DNA from: Auanema rhodensis
Lineage: Eukaryota; Nematoda; Chromadorea; Rhabditida; Rhabditidae
Length of the DNA: 64,000 nucleotides
Assembly: GCA_964057225.1 (NCBI GenBank)
Contig: OZ059900.1
Span: 14,027,638-14,091,637, forward strand
Direction: 5' to 3'
Both the position numbers and the translations under genes were made by a program. The notes below the pieces were generated by a model that was given only the letters and a program-made list of their open reading frames with translations, searched no databases and was not told the origin of the DNA. Positions 46,902 through 57,913 of the stretch are shown here, in pieces. How positions within the stretch are numbered: position 1 is the first letter of the stretch; every line of letters begins with the position of its first letter.

Positions 46902-48990
46902 ATGCGATCCATTCAGATAGTAGTATTGGTATGCTGCTTTTTGGGCCTTGTGAGTTTCAAATTAATTAAAGTTTTTAATAAAATTAGATGTTGTAGCATG
47001 CTCAAGGAAACTTTGAACTTGGCAAGTTCAGTCAAGTTGCTGAAAATATTTTGGATCGAAGAGCTTATGCTCCAAAACCAACAGTGCCTCCTGAGCTTCG
47101 CAAATTTTTTGAACTCGATGGACATGCTCGTCAATTAGTAGACAGCCTCTTAGGACCACGTCCAGGAGGATTTTTCCCAGAAAAAACTTATGAAATCGGC
47201 ACTTCCTCATCTTCATCTTCTGGTTCATCTGGATCACCTCATCAAGTTTCAAATCTGGAGCGAACTCTTGAATCTTTTTTCACTGCACCTGAATCATCCG
47301 GTCCAGCATTCCCAAGCAGTTTCGGAGGAAACGGAGGAGGTTTTTCGCTTTCTAATGAAAACAAAAACTTAGCTCAGTTCGGAAGCACTGTTAGAAGAGC
47401 ACCACAAGTAGTTTTTCATCATTTCTTTCTTTAAACTGTTATCCATCTTTACAGAAACAAGAATCCGAATCTGAAGAAGTTGAAGGTTCAGGCGATGGTT
47501 CAGTCAGCTCAATCTCAGGAATTCCAAAGGTTTCACTCTTACATAAAGACTACCATAATTAAACTTACCTTTTTGAGGTTTTCCCTAAAATACCATTATC
47601 TCCTTTTGTAAGCCCTAACAAGCAAGAAATCAAGCAACAAGTGCCTATTTTGGCAAATGATGATCAGTCCCTTCCTGTTATTGCTACCATGCCTGAGGTA
47701 ATTTTTGTGGAGTTTCAAATCTAATATCACATTTTTCATTTTGGGTACCTGAAGGAGGATTTTTACCCACAACAGAAATTCGTCGTGCTCCACAAAACTT
47801 AATGACTGCTCCATCTACTCCAGAAGAAACAGAGAGTGGTGAAGAGGTTTGTTGAGCAAAATAATAAATAATCTAAATATTGTTGAAGGATTTATCGGAG
47901 AGAGCCAACAAGTCCGGTGGTTTGATAGGAACTATCTTCAAGTTGATTGGCATGAGTAACAAAACCAACAAAAATGCAACAGAGAATGCTGATGACAAAA
48001 ACGCACTAGGAAGAGCTGTATCTAATCTGATTGGCGGTGAGGATAGTCCTTTACCTGCTAAAGGCATGATTTCCAACGTATTGTACAACGCTCTCACTTC
48101 TTCACAGGTAGGATGAAAAATAATTTTTTTAAACTAAAATGAAACTTTTAGAACACAACCTCCGAGAAGGGCAATGGTACTCTTGTTTTAACTGATGCTC
48201 AGTCCGCTGCCATCGGAGAAAACTTAGAAATGGTCAAGAATCTTATTATTCAACCATCTTCTCCACTTTGTACTTCTAAACCAGATCCCGTTGATTTTGT
48301 GCTCGATTCATTCATGGGTCAGTGGTATCAGGTATGATAGCTTCAGTAGATTGAAAAGAAACTTACAATTTATAATAGGTCGTATACAGTCCACCACTAT
48401 CCAGTGGACCTTGTTCAATGGTTGGATACAAGAAGCTTTCTAGTGTTAATGATGGCGGAGTTGGTTCAATCTTCGAAGTTTTCGAATACACCACAGATGG
48501 CTCTCAATATGCCAAGCCAAAAATTTCTTCAGGATATGCTATTGTTAAGTCACCTGGTGAATTAATATTCAGAACCACAAACAACCAAGAAGATGTTTTA
48601 GGTAAGGTTTATTTATATTTATTATTTGAAGAATGATTTTTTATTTAAAAAACTTTTAGTACATGTTGTTCATCTTGGACCTGTCAATAGTGCTAATGAA
48701 TACGAGTATGTTGTCATGTCTACAAATTGTAATTATCCAATTTACGTGTTTGCACGTGATCCTGTTACATACAAGCAGGTTAGATTTTATAATATACTAA
48801 TTGAAGCAAATGCTTATCTTTAATTCTTATATTGATTTTGATCTTTCTTCAGAAGTACGAAGATCACGTCAATAAGTACATGGAAGCTAACAATCTGGTC
48901 AATGGTATTTCTCGACTTTTCAACATTGTTGCTCCAGTTGAAAATAGCATGTGTTCCTTCCCACCTTCATTATTCAATATGGCCCATTAA
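46902..48990 (+). CDS. Lipocalin-related protein with long low-complexity N-terminus
   Basis: Exon 1 (46902-46949) encodes a signal peptide (MRSIQIVVLVCCFLGL). A 47-bp intron joins it to HAQGNFELGKFSQVAEN at 46997. A Ser/Gly/Pro-rich region follows to about 47850, then a hydrophobic segment (GLIGTIFKLIGM). The lipocalin-like domain starts near 48300 with the GxW motif (FMGQWYQVVYSPPL) and continues through GYAIVKSPGELIF, YEYVVMSTNCNYPIYVFARD and a final Cys/Pro region, ending at 48990. Like the gene at 43805-45240 it belongs with nematode lipocalin-related proteins, probably secreted into an apical matrix; the function is inferred from the family. The gene is enclosed by inverted copies of repeat R1. 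Confidence 0.8.
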
Positions 48991-49211
48991 TTTCTCCATA
49001 TTTTCCATATCTCATTGGGACTCAAGTTAGACCCAACTTTTTTTGAAAATACTTTAAAACTTAATAATTTAATAATCATTAATAAATCAATATATTGCAA
49101 CTAACTGTTTTTCTTTCACGAGATATACAAATTTTATGAACTGTATACAAACACGAAATAGTAAATCCAAATTTTACATTTGAGGGATATTTGTATTTTA
49201 CCAACACCAGG
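48991..49211. other. 3' flank of the lipocalin gene
   Basis: AT-rich; AATAAA-like signals (attaataaatc) near 49080. Nothing else seen. Confidence 0.4.
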
Positions 49212-49557
49212 ATGAGACAGTTCATGAAAAATAGGTCAATAAATGGGTCAGTGGATGCGGAATAACAAATAGAATGACCATGAAAGGTAACAAAAGAAGA
49301 TATTCGTGGTAAAATGAGAAATGCTAATCGCTAAAGAGAAAAAAGAGAGAACAATGTAGCACTCCTTGTTCTTGACCTTTTGTATGATATCAGTCTTTTT
49401 GTCCTAATAATGAAGGTTGGCTATACATTTTAGCCAGAAATATTGAAAAAGTTGTTAAAATAATAAACAAAAAAAGGAAAAGATACTTTATTCTAAGATA
49501 TTCGTGGTAAAATGAGAAATGCTAATCGCTAAAGAGAAAAAAGAGAGAACAACGTAA
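49212..49557 (-). repeat. Dispersed repeat R1, copy 2, with a duplicated end
   Basis: Bases 49212-49492 are the reverse complement of 45937-46213. Immediately after, 49498-49557 repeats the segment gatattcgtggtaaaatgag and onwards found near 49300. The copy therefore carries a second, 60-bp piece of itself, as expected after a failed transposition or template switch. Confidence 0.85.
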
Positions 49558-49574
49558 GTAGTATACAAAAAGTT

Positions 49575-49735
49575 GACGCTGGCGCACCTTTTTTGCCCAA
49601 ATGCGATTTTTGCAGATTTTCAACATTTTAAAAACATTTTTTTATTGAAAATCATACTTAATTTCCCCAAAATGTGTCTTTTTTGAAAAATGATCAAAAT
49701 ATGCCTGGCGCACCACTTAAAGCCCACTTTCAATT
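49575..49735. repeat. Dispersed 140-bp repeat at the Maverick edge
   Basis: Starts with gctggcgcacc and ends near ctggcgcaccac. Nearly identical to 55050-55205 (same orientation) and to 17130-17275 (inverted). It marks edges of Maverick-derived blocks, so it may be an element terminus or a separate small transposon. Confidence 0.7.
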
Positions 49736-49836
49736 TTTCACTTGTATTTATTGTTTTTTTTTGCTATTAAATGAGCTTTTCCCAAAATCTCATCCCTCTG
49801 ACAAATATAGATCTCCTTGCTTTGGTAGACACATGA

Positions 49837-50217
49837 AAAATCAAGAATTTCCGCGGCATCTCTATAAGAGACACTTTATCACCACAAGGAATTGGAAAAA
49901 CGGAAATAGGTATTATAAATTTAGATTCTTCTGAAGGTAAAAGAACTCATTGGGTCTGCTATTCCAAAAATGGAAAAAATATTTATTTTTTCGATTCTTT
50001 TGGACTTGATCCACCATTAGAACTTCAAGAATATTTAAAAGGATGTACTTCTAGGAAGCTTGCTTACGCAAAAGAAAAAGATAAAAAACCAGTAATCGAA
50101 TTATCAACATTTCAAATTCAAGAATATAATACACATCATTGTGGTTATTATTGTTTGTTACTTCTAAAATTAGTAGAATCTCATAACTTCAGAAATTCTA
50201 TTTTATCCTTTCTATAA
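49837..50217 (+). pseudogene. Maverick adenain-type cysteine protease (5'-truncated)
   Basis: An open frame of about 126 codons follows a stop at 49834-49836. It shows the order expected for the adenovirus-protease-like enzyme of Maverick/Polinton elements: NFRGISIRD, then the catalytic His in RTHWVCY, FFDSFG (an Asp position), and the catalytic Cys in HHCGYYCLLL. In viruses this protease processes capsid proteins. The N-terminal 40-60 residues usual for the family are missing or shifted out of frame, so I treat it as a remnant. It ends five bases after the lowest coordinate of the convergent polymerase frame. Confidence 0.8.
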
Positions 50218-50930
50218 ATAATAAATAAAAATTTGAGATAAAAGATTTGGTTTGATACCAACGTTCCCAACAGTCATTGTATTATGACTATCTTTAATGA
50301 TATAACGTTTATGTTCACATGATAGTGAATCATTATTCAAAGCTACTTTATTCTGACATTGTGTGAAAATAGTGTGTTTAACACTCCTAATAGTATATTG
50401 AGTCTTTCTTACAACAGTCTTATTGAAAAGGCTGTGCTTATAATCATCGACAGTCAACTCATTCGTGACAACATTCTTTTTAACACCTTTACTTTTCTTA
50501 GTTTCATCACCATCTAGAGTCTTAAAAGCATATTGTTTAGGCTTTAGAGCAACTATTTCAGTTATAATGTTTCCATTCAATTGATCTTTAAATTTTCCGA
50601 CAACTTTCTTATTCTCTGTGCTACGAAGTACGTGATCTTCCGGATAATCACTGAAATCGAAATGTCTTCGAAAATAGATATCTTTTTCCACATCTTTGTA
50701 AAAATCTTCAGTCTTGATGTCATATATGAGACTGTCAGTATCTTGGTAACATAACTCTACATTTCGATATTTCTTCTGCATAACATTGTAATGAAAGTCA
50801 TGCATCAACCACTTACTCAGATCTAAAATAGCAAAACCTACATAAATAGGTTTATTAAGTACAATATTTGTTTTCTCCATTTCTACAGCAGATAACTCTT
50901 TGTTATACGAACAGATGATGATAATGAATT
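50212..50930 (-). pseudogene. Protein-primed DNA polymerase B, C-terminal fragment (Maverick)
   Basis: The frame ending at 50212 holds the polymerase palm motif C as YQDTDS (50748-50731) and a preceding NKPIYVGFAILDLSK block typical of Maverick/Polinton pPolB. It also reads a few codons upstream of the first ATG at 50880. Full-length pPolB is over 1000 residues. Here only about 240 remain, and the rest is cut where the hAT element begins. The enzyme would copy the element's DNA; this fragment cannot. Confidence 0.85.
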
Positions 50931-51084
50931 TGAAAAAATTTCCTTTTTTTGTTTTGAAAATTTAATTTTTTATGCTAAATTTTAATGCTAATTTTTTTTG
51001 GCTTATTTTTTATTTCAAATATGGTTTTTTAAATTTTGAAAAAAAAATTTGAATATTTAATATTATCCGAATGATTTTTTTTTG

Positions 51085-53255
51085 GTGTTTTAGACAAATT
51101 TAGTCGATTTTAGTCGTTTTTTAGTCGTTTTCTGTTTAACCGTGCCCAAGTATACCTTTCTTCCTCTATTATGCAAAACTCCATTCATTTTCCTTATAAG
51201 TTTAATAATACATATGCTCATAATAATCCTTATCAGACCAGGAGGTCAGAATAATATGCAGGAATGCAAAGGCTATTTCTATAACAACCGATATTTGGAC
51301 GACTCCAAATATGAAGAAATCGTTCATGGCCTTTACAGGAGTATCCGTGAACGATAACTTCGAAAGAAGATCGTTTCTGATGGATATGGTAGAACTTGAA
51401 GTGGGCGAACGGTAAGCGTGTATAGAAAAGGCACATAATATATTATATTTAAGGCACACGGCTGAATATCTGCAACAAGTGATTGAGAGCAGGTTCAACC
51501 ACTTCGAGTTGGACACGGAGAAAATTAGCGCTATAGTAGCTGACGGTGGGGCTAATATAGTGAAAGCTATTAAATCTACATCTCTGAATTAGTAAGAAAT
51601 GTTTAATTATTCTATCTAATCCTTCTGTTGCAGTGTCGCCTGCTCGGCGCATTTATTGGACACGTTTGTTCAAGAACTTTATAAAATAAATTATCTAAAG
51701 GAGTGCATCGAAAAAATAACTTTTTTCATTGCATCCCTCCATCGCTCTCACATGATGTATGGGTTTTATAAGGAGTAAGCAAAAATCTACCAATTCAACT
51801 AAATTATTATTTTTGATGTTGTGAAAAGCACAACTTACCAAACTTCGATATAGCTGGGTTAGTCTGCACGAGATGGAACTCGGTTTTCATGGCGATCTGT
51901 GACGTTTTGAACACAATAGATGCTGTCCATGATACCATTCTGAAGTTCAAGCTGCTGCCACTATCCGAAGAAGATGTGGAATTTCTGAGGCACATAAGGG
52001 AATTATTCCTTCCCATATTTGAGTCAACGTTGGAGCTGTGCAAAAAGAATTCAACACTTAGCTGCTTCCTGCCTGTTCTTTATCATATACGAAGGAATAT
52101 GAAACAATTCTCCCTTAGAGAAACAATTCCGAGTAGAGTACGCTTTTTTTTGGAAAAAATGGAATCGATCTTCAATAGAAGATTTTCCACCTATATGAAA
52201 GACAGGATTTTAAGGCAGCACACTTTTATGGATCCTCGGTAAGTGGTTTGAGAATAATTAATCACTTCATTACATTTTTCAGCTTTTCTTTATCTAAGAT
52301 TCTCGAAGATTATGAGTAGGCTGAAGTTGAGCGTGATATCACTCAACAGTTCTCTGTATCGCAGATTTCTAACGAGAACACTGACGTCGAACACCAACAG
52401 AGTAATAATATGTGGGATTGCGTTATGGCAGAACGGGGAACCACACAATCAAACGGTTTTGATCTTAGAGTACGTTTGATTATAGTTTCCATCAAAAGGT
52501 TATAAACTTTCAGGAACAGATACTATCTTACAAAATATCAGTGAAGAGTATTACAAAGTGGAAAGAAGATCCCATAATTTATTGGAAAGATAGGAGACAT
52601 GAATTACCTCTGCTCTCCGATATAGCGCTTCATTTCCTTGCAACCTCGTCTACATCCGTAGACTCTGAGAGATTATTCAGGTAAGTAACAACTAAATAGA
52701 AATTGCTTATTCTTATTTAGTCAAGCTAGGATCATTTACGGTAACAAGAGGAGATGCAGGACAACTGGCAGGGTTGCTAGATCACTGCTTTTAATCGCGG
52801 CACATAATCAACTAGGAAAAGAAAGCGATTGGTCAAAAAACTGGACTGGACGTTATAACTCAGGACATACTCAAGAGGAAGTGGTAGAATCGGAAGAAGA
52901 TGAACAATATATGGAAGAAGACCCAATGGAAATTATAGATGTTACTAGTTGAAATGTTAATAAAGTAAAATAGTTAAAATTAAGTAAAATTAAATAAAGT
53001 AAAATTAAATATATGATAAAATTAAAATAAATATAAAGGAATGTTGAACGATCAATCGATAAATAATAATTCGGCAGAAAATCAACGGCGACAAATTACG
53101 ACTAATATTACGAACTAAACGACTAATTCCACTATTATTTTTAGTCGAAATTGGTCGATTAATTAGTCGACTAAAATTATGAATAATGCGTGATTAGTTG
53201 ATTAGCCGAATCCGACTAATCTTGAAAAACACTGGTTAGTCGTTAGCCGAAATTG
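51085..53255 (+). mobile_element. Decayed hAT transposon nested in the Maverick block
   Basis: Coding pieces from about 51280 to 52950 encode a hAT transposase without its N-terminal BED finger: IVADGGANIVKA, LVCTRWNSVFMA and the diagnostic dimerisation motif HELPLLSDIALHFLATSSTS followed by VDSERLF near 52600-52680. The edges carry clustered agtcg/cgact motifs (51095-51135 and 53100-53225) that look like subterminal repeats. A stop (TAG in GATTATGAGTAG) interrupts the frame near 52317. The element separates the polymerase fragment from the glycoprotein-like frame, so it inserted into the older Maverick. Confidence 0.8.
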
Positions 53256-53489
53256 TAAAAATCCGATTTTTTGCCCAACTATAAAGAAAGGGCTCTTTTC
53301 TGCAATTTTGCGTCTTATAACTTCTCAGACAAACTCAAAAAATCAAAAAAAAAATATTTTGATTGTTAAAAAACGATAATGAATTCAGAAAATCTTAAAA
53401 ATTTTAAAAATCATGTTTTAAAGTATTTTCTGAAGTCTCCGAAATTTTCATAAACTGCTAGAAGTATTCTTTCTTGAATTTTAGAAGTT

Positions 53490-54089
53490 TCACCACACCA
53501 TGAGTTCATTCATTTTTATTTGACAGAAACCATCTTGATACTTATACTCTGACATATCTGCTAACACATTAGATGGTCTACTTTGATTGAAGTGTGAATA
53601 TACTTTAGTTTCAATGATGATACAATTCTCTTTGTAATATCTTTTGATTGTAAAGAAACTAGTAAATCGATTTGGATAATCTTTATTCACTTTATTATTT
53701 GTACTATATATTCCTTCTTTACCTTTCCCTAAACTTCCATATTCATATTTCTTATTTGCAATCCCTTCTCTACATTCTGCAACACTAATAGAACGATGAT
53801 TCAATTCCTTTTCTACTAAGTGCTCATATCCTGAAAAATCTGTATACATTGATACTTCACTTATTAATTTCTTACACAACTTAGCTTCACTTGAGTATTC
53901 AATTATGTTCGGTTTGAAGACTTCATAACTTACTACTTTTGGTTGACAATTTAATTGTCTATGATAATTGCATTTGTGTAATTTCGGAAGTCTGAAGTAT
54001 TGTACTGGTGCATTAAAAGTACAAATTATTGCAACTAAAATATCATAATGAGTAAATAAAAAAAAGAAATAGAATTGCAATAGATTCAT
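53490..54089 (-). pseudogene. Viral-glycoprotein-like fragment within Maverick block B
   Basis: A 199-codon open frame begins with a hydrophobic, signal-like stretch (YFFFLFTHYDILVAIICTF). It continues as a Cys-containing ectodomain-like sequence with spaced cysteines (LHKCNYHRQLNCQP, AKLCKKL, CREG, ENCIIIE, GFCQIK). This layout resembles the N-terminal part of envelope or fusion glycoproteins that some virus-like elements have captured; nematode Mavericks are reported to carry a fusogen. No transmembrane anchor or C-terminal half follows, so it is a fragment. The family assignment is inference; a cellular secreted protein is the alternative. Confidence 0.4.
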
Positions 54090-54133
54090 TTAATATTACA
54101 AAAAAAATATTTTAAATAAATACAAAAGTAAAA

Positions 54134-54688
54134 ATGGTAGAAGCAGTTGACAGAATTCTTATAGTTGACAATCCAATTATTCAAGATACTTCAATTCCAA
54201 AAGAAAATTTGATAAGCATATTTCCCTCTAGTGAAACAAGTCTTAATCAACATGGTGAAATTAATTTTATAATTGAAACTTGTGATCAATATCTATTACT
54301 TCATAAATCTTACATCTACTTAGAAGCTTCCTTGACTGAATTAGACTCTAGTGCATTAAGTGACACTGATGAAGTATCATTAATAAACAATGGACCTATG
54401 ATCTTATTTGATATAGCAACTTACTCAATGGATGATATGCAAGTTGAAAATGTCATTGATCCTGGAAGAGCTTCACTATTAAATTTACTATTTACACTAT
54501 TTACTTGGAAACTTGGAACTAAATATGATAAGATAAAATATCTTGTCATTGCATTTCAGGCTGCTAGAGATAATAATTATCTAAATGCTGCAAAGTTCGA
54601 TAACTGTGGGCTTGAAGAAATCTACGTTGAACTCAATAGTGAAAGATATCCATATGAGGATAATAGGGTTAAAGTTGTCAGTATTTAA
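54134..54688 (+). pseudogene. Maverick capsid-like protein, N-terminal part (block B)
   Basis: A 184-codon frame starts at an ATG. It has an early polar segment followed by beta-rich sequence (EINFIIETCDQYLLLHKSYI) as in the jelly-roll capsid protein of Maverick/Polinton elements (F54H12.2-like family, from memory). Its C-terminal half matches 17690-18125. An internal deletion after ERYPYE, relative to the block A copy, ends the protein early at 54688. Capsid proteins of this family are several hundred residues long, so this is a remnant. Confidence 0.6.
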
Positions 54689-54711
54689 GATAACTTCTTT
54701 ATGTTTAGGAT

Positions 54712-55099
54712 TTCATATCTATTTCTGTAATCCAAGAATTGAACTTATCTGGATATCCATACAACTTGACTAGTAGCTCTTTGACACCTTTTCTAGTTCT
54801 CTTCTTCAAAACTTTCTCGATTTTACACTCCTGAGTAACATTATCATAAAGTATGAGCTCTTCTTCAAAAAAATTTCCTTTAATTTCTTCAATTTCTTAA
54901 TAGAATACATTGTAATCCCTTCTTTATTTGGGTGAACTTCAGAAATTTTGAATTGTTCAGTACTCCAATTAGGCAGATATCCTTTATCAAAGATGGCTTT
55001 ATATTTTGTGATACAAACAGTATCACCAATCTTGAAAGATGCAAACTTATTGCAACCCTTTTTTTTTGCCCAAATGCGATTTTTGCAGATTTTCAACAT
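54712..55099 (-). pseudogene. Maverick integrase C-terminal fragment (block B)
   Basis: Inverted copy of 17261-17628 with the same linker (FKIGDTVCITKYK) and a chromodomain tail interrupted by a frameshift. It lies tail to tail with the capsid fragment, the same arrangement as in block A. Confidence 0.8.
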
Positions 55100-55205
55100 T
55101 TTAAAAACATTTTTTTATTGAAAATCATACTTAATTTCCCCGAAATGTGTCATTTTTGAAAATGATCAAAATATGTCTGGTGCACCACTTACCCACAGCC
55201 TAACA
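55050..55205. repeat. Dispersed 140-bp repeat, third copy
   Basis: Matches 49575-49735 directly and 17130-17275 in reverse. Its gtgcaccacttacccacagcc edge continues into the P2 3' flank, as in block A. Confidence 0.7.
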
Positions 55206-55268
55206 GAATTTGAAAAAAAAATTTTATTCTTAAACATTTAATAAATTAAGCCACATTACAAAAACATA

Positions 55269-56736
55269 CTAAACAAAAGCTCCATATAATGTGCTTCCAT
55301 CGATGACAGTCACAAGGCATGATTTCTTATTTGGTGGCGATCCTTCTTCTTTTCTCTCTTTTTCGAGTTCCTCCTAAACAAAATGTTATTAGATAAATTT
55401 GTATTAGCAGTAATGAATTGACATACCATATAAGCTTTTTCGAATTCAACAGCAGGAGAAATGATAATTTTCGCGCTGAAAATTGCAGCTTCGGATATGG
55501 CTTCCTGGTCGTTCTTCAATGGCATCATCGTGCACCCATAATTCATCCCGATGAGGCCTTTTGCTCCCCAAACTCCACCACCTACAAGTTCCAATCAGAA
55601 TTTAATTAACCAAAAAAAATATTTACCTGAGTCACCACACGAGCTTCGACTTGTTCCAAGAATAAATGGACCCAATCCAGAAAAATAATGACGACGAACA
55701 GAATGGATCAAGCCCGGCAAATATGAAAGAGATCCCACGTCATTCCCGAACCCGGCTAATGTGAATGGTATCGACTCTTCAGCATTTGCGATTGAAGGCT
55801 TTCGCTAAAATACGAAAATTAACAACAAAATATAAAAAATGTTTCAAGAACTTACATCAACGACATTGGATCTGCTTTTCAGCAAGATGAAATCGTATGC
55901 TTCAAAAATTTTCGCCACATACACATCAACGCCGGTTTGTTCGTCCACCTCTTTTTCTGCACTATAAAGTAACAACAAAATATAAGAAATATGCTAAGAA
56001 CTTACTGATATAATTTCAAATTATCGCCAATGTTGAAGCGACGGTGTGATCCATGTCTGAATGTGACGAAAAATCTTGGATGAACACAAATTGTAGTCGA
56101 TTTCGTCTGTTCCATCAAGTAAAACATCCATTTAGTGAAACATTTTGCTGATGGTGCAGGTTTGTGCGGCACTAAAAAGAGATAATAAGTTTTCAATATG
56201 AATTCGAGTTAAATCTCACACTCAGGATGATACGGGCTCATCGAACGCTCGTTCAAAATTTGCTCCATCGGTGTTCTTGGACGAGAAGTAGTTGTGAATT
56301 GAGCTAAAATAAGTATTTTAAGTAAAAATCCTTTTCGTATAAAAGCATACAAATTAAAGCTGTTAATGAAAGATAATGAATTTAATCGAAAATCCTACAA
56401 ACCTTCCACGTTAGCAGGAGTTGTTGGTCGGGGCGGCATTTTATCAGGCGATAGAACGACCCTCTCGCAATAATACTTGAATTGCTGAAAAACGAACAGT
56501 AAAATTAGCGTTCGGCAAATTAGCACTTCAAATTTCACAGATTTAAACTTTGCTAAAACATAAAAGCTCACCTGATCAAAGGCAATGAGGTTTTTCAGCA
56601 TCTTCCACATTGCGGAATTTTCTCTTCCAACACATTTCGCATCTTCGATTGAAAGATTTTCCAGAACCTTTGCGCACTTTTCGCCGTCATCTGCATAGAT
56701 CTGACACACTTTTCCGACAACTTCTTGATCAGCCAT
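55269..56736 (-). CDS. Divergent trypsin-like protein P2 (intact copy, block B)
   Basis: Same exon plan as 15602-16885 but with an undamaged 3' end. The start at 56736 (MADQEVVGKVCQIYADDGEK) leads through the Pro-rich linker (TTPANVE) to the protease-like part with FRHGSHRRF, AYDFILLKS and SCGDSGGGIWG. The frame then continues past GLIGMNYG (MMPLKNDQEAISEAAIF) to a last exon ending VIDGSTLYGAFV at 55269, about 350 residues. The putative His, Asp and Ser are all present, so it could be an active intracellular serine protease. No signal peptide. It sits head to head with a broken P1 copy and is flanked by Maverick pieces, hence likely cargo. Codons look more GC-rich than in host genes. Confidence 0.7.
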
Positions 56737-57332
56737 TTTATCAACTGAAAGCAAACGATTTTTTGAAAAAACGTAAACAAACAACATTAGGAGTTCTCTC
56801 TCTTTTTCCTTCAGTTCTTTCCTTTGGTGTGACACCTTCACCCTGGTGACCTTCTTTTCTCTTCCTCACTTTGACTGAGCACAATCACACATTTGCCCCA
56901 GTTGAACTAAACACACGCGACGCAACACGCTAGCGCGTTGTGAAACAAAATGAAAGAAACCGGGAATGCAAAATAATTTCTGTCCAAAATTAGAACTATC
57001 GATGCTAATTTTGATGTGACAGCTATCGACCACAATTAGCTTTTTTTTAAATTGCTTCCCAAACAATCTACCCAAGAAAAATCAAAACTCACAAATCCAA
57101 TAGTCATCACATTTGACGAATTTCAGTTGATTTTAATATGAATTCCAAAAATTTGCATATGAGAGAATTATGTTCTCAAACCCTTGTTTGCATCATTTCC
57201 CACTCCCCGGTTTGCTTAACAACTTTTCCATCTTTCTCTCTTTTTCAATCGTGTAAATTTATTCATTTTCATTATAAACGTTCAACTAATTAACTAATAA
57301 TAATCCTTATTTACTAATAAATGTCTGTTTAG

Positions 57333-57762
57333 ATGGCGATGGAATATTTGACGGCGCAAAAGCTCGAAGCCTCGCTCTTCACGACTTCCAAGCCCGACGC
57401 CGAGTTGCATTTGTGCGTGGTGCCAATCGATAAACGTCATGCTGCTTCTTTTTACCACGGTCCACATTCGATACTCAAAGAAGGCGAGAAGATCATCTTG
57501 TATAACGTAACTGACTCGGATATTCAACGCGAGGTTTTTCTTTCCCAATTTTTTAAACTAGTTGCTTTTTAGGCAGTTGTGAAGACAATTTCTTATACCA
57601 CCGATATTGTGGTGTTTGAGCTCGTCGACCAAATCTTTCCGTGTTATCCAAATGGATTTTATTCGATGTTTCGTGGTCAATCCTACAGGCAACTGGGCAT
57701 AAATGAACAGCGCATGCCAAAATGGAAAGAAGGAACCGTATCGGAAATGTACAGTATGTCTA
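57333..57762 (+). pseudogene. P1 copy lacking the catalytic-serine exon (block B)
   Basis: Exons 1 and 2 (57333-57532 and about 57573-57754) are nearly identical to P1 in block A. The donor gtatgt after GAAATGTACA is kept, but sequence similarity ends within the following intron. The exon carrying RCGDSGSG is absent and other sequence follows. Without the serine motif this copy cannot be an active protease. Confidence 0.8.
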
Positions 57763-57913
57763 ATTTGCACTCACTCGTATTAGTATTGTTCTTTTCTCTT
57801 TTGTAGAAATGAGCACATTAATTCATTCGAGGTTAGATTTAGAATGATTTTTTTTATTGCTCTACTTTTTTTAGTTTGATGTATTGGCAAGGTATTTTAT
57901 ATATATTTTTAGA

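Larger units (their letters stand above)
54500..57762. repeat. Inverted duplication, arm B
   Basis: Reverse-orientation counterpart of 14022-18100. Collinear except for the missing integrase insert in the spacer and a deletion of about 240 bp in the capsid fragment. Homology to P1 stops exactly after exon 2. Confidence 0.85.
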
